DNA from: Bacillota bacterium
GTDB taxonomy: Bacteria; Bacillota; Clostridia; Peptostreptococcales; Anaerovoracaceae
Length of the DNA stretch: 14,547 nt
Reading direction: 5' to 3'
Assembly (NCBI GenBank): GCA_017543805.1
Contig: JAFYFK010000162.1
Location: forward strand, 1-14,547
Position numbers and translations under genes: made by a program. The notes below the pieces were generated by a model. That model worked only from the letters and a program-made list of their open reading frames with translations, made no database searches and was not told the DNA's origin. Below, piece after piece: positions 14,276 to 14,547 of this stretch. Within the stretch, counting starts at the first letter, position 1, and each line of letters begins with the position of its first letter.

Positions 14276-14324
14276 AAGGCGTTCGTTCGCTGGGTTAAAG
14301 TCCCCGCGAATGAGCGCCTTTTTT
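14276..14324 (+). terminator. Strong intrinsic terminator, or pyrG attenuator
   Basis: AAGGCGTTCGTTCGC (14276-14290) pairs along 15 positions with GCGAATGAGCGCCTT (14306-14320) using two G-U pairs. An inner GGG/CCC closes the loop, and a T6 run at 14319-14324 follows. It ends the GntR/ABC operon. It also lies downstream of a possible pyrG promoter, so it may serve as an attenuator. Confidence 0.85.
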
Positions 14325-14354
14325 AGTTGTTGCGACAGGCGATAAGCGCTTAAG

Positions 14355-14432
14355 GCGGGTGACGGGCAAAGAGGCTCAGCGCACCGAGCGTTCGCGAGGG
14401 GATGCTGAGGATGGTTGCCCGGCAGGACCCGC
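14355..14432 (+). promoter_or_regulatory. Structured 5' leader of pyrG, unidentified RNA element
   Basis: Nested complementary arms make a long interrupted hairpin. GCGGGT (14355-14360) pairs with ACCCGC (14427-14432), CGGGCAA (14363-14369) with TTGCCCG (14415-14421), and CTCAGC (14375-14380) with GCTGAG (14404-14409). A CG-TTCG-CG tip lies near 14389-14396. Internal loops are asymmetric. It ends 8 bases before the pyrG ribosome binding site. I could not match it to SRP RNA, T-box, glutamine, ZTP or c-di-AMP riboswitch consensus. It may be a regulatory leader or a repeat. Confidence 0.5.
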
Positions 14433-14453
14433 AGCAATAAGGAGGGAGAGACA

Positions 14454-14547
14454 ATGGCAAAATACATATTTGTTACAGGCGGCGTGGTATCCGGACTCGG
14501 CAAAGGGATCACCGCAGCGTCGCTCGGGAGGCTGCTGAAAGCCCGCG
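14454..14547 (+). CDS. pyrG: CTP synthase, N-terminal start (cut by window edge)
   Basis: The ATG at 14454, behind GGAGGGAG, encodes [20 protein letters not shown] and continues [11 protein letters not shown] to the window end. This is the highly conserved N-terminus of CTP synthase, including the P-loop-like SGLGKG of the synthetase domain. PyrG converts UTP to CTP using ATP and glutamine. Only 31 codons of about 535 are present. In Bacillus pyrG is controlled by CTP-dependent attenuation. Here the gene is preceded by a strong terminator and a structured leader, but the G-run start needed for the Bacillus mechanism is not evident. Confidence 0.93.

Noticed and set aside
14260..14324. Bacillus-type CTP attenuation by reiterative G addition at pyrG
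   Set aside because: The expected transcript start near 14260 is A/T-rich, without the GGGC beginning needed for that mechanism.
14326..14453. SRP RNA, T-box, ZTP, c-di-AMP or glutamine riboswitch in the pyrG leader
   Set aside because: None of the conserved core strings I know for these classes is present.
1..14547. CRISPR arrays, tRNA or rRNA genes, transposases and integrases
   Set aside because: No regular spaced repeats, no cloverleaf with CCA-type end and no recombinase motifs were seen on either strand.

Overview
The window looks like chromosomal DNA of a GC-rich gut-type member of the Firmicutes/Clostridia (Oscillospiraceae/Lachnospiraceae-like). This is inferred from strong AGGAGG-type ribosome binding sites, a YtrA-type GntR/ABC operon, a DUF4367-like anti-sigma protein, a glnA plus ANTAR-regulator pair and the codon usage. 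No exact taxon can be named from the sequence alone. No rRNA, tRNA, CRISPR array, transposase or integrase was recognised.

Layout. (1) Positions 1-3597, minus strand: a purine/amino-sugar operon purA-glmS-purB, with purB cut by the window edge. It is transcribed from a near-consensus promoter, and its leader can form a terminator-like hairpin. (2) Positions 3777-6810, plus strand: a translationally coupled trio. It comprises a short, aberrant glutamine synthetase, an ANTAR-domain RNA-binding regulator with a degenerate receiver, and an enolase-superfamily sugar-acid dehydratase-like enzyme. The promoters of (1) and (2) are back to back and share one -35 sequence. (3) Positions 6803-10731, minus strand: a visibly AT-richer accessory block of exported proteins. 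It holds two paralogous small secreted proteins, a single-pass secreted protein, a trigger-factor/FKBP-like lipoprotein, a 5'-truncated streptogrisin/trypsin-like serine protease and a further exported protein. (4) Positions 10924-12127, plus strand: an ECF sigma factor and its membrane anti-sigma factor. The divergent start regions of (3) and (4) carry the same two-part element (TTGTCCG-N15-ATCGTTA) in opposite orientation, so the sigma factor probably drives itself and the exported-protein block. (5) Positions 12220-12300: a vestigial 5' end of a second enolase-superfamily gene that runs into a strong terminator. (6) Positions 12310-14195, plus strand: a self-regulated YtrA-like GntR repressor, ABC ATPase and permease operon. 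(7) Positions 14196-14547: a strong terminator, a structured leader and the start of pyrG (CTP synthase).

How the parts may work together. The core flanks concern glutamine nitrogen: GlmS and PyrG consume glutamine, purA/purB belong to purine synthesis, and glnA plus ANTAR senses or makes glutamine. The purA leader contains a six-base-loop hairpin with A1 and G4, the pattern ANTAR proteins read, overlapping a terminator-like hairpin. This raises the possibility that the adjacent ANTAR protein controls the divergent operon by antitermination. The accessory block reads as an ECF-controlled secreted-protease maturation cassette (foldase lipoprotein plus small prodomain-like proteins) in which the protease itself has decayed. 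Both ideas are inference.
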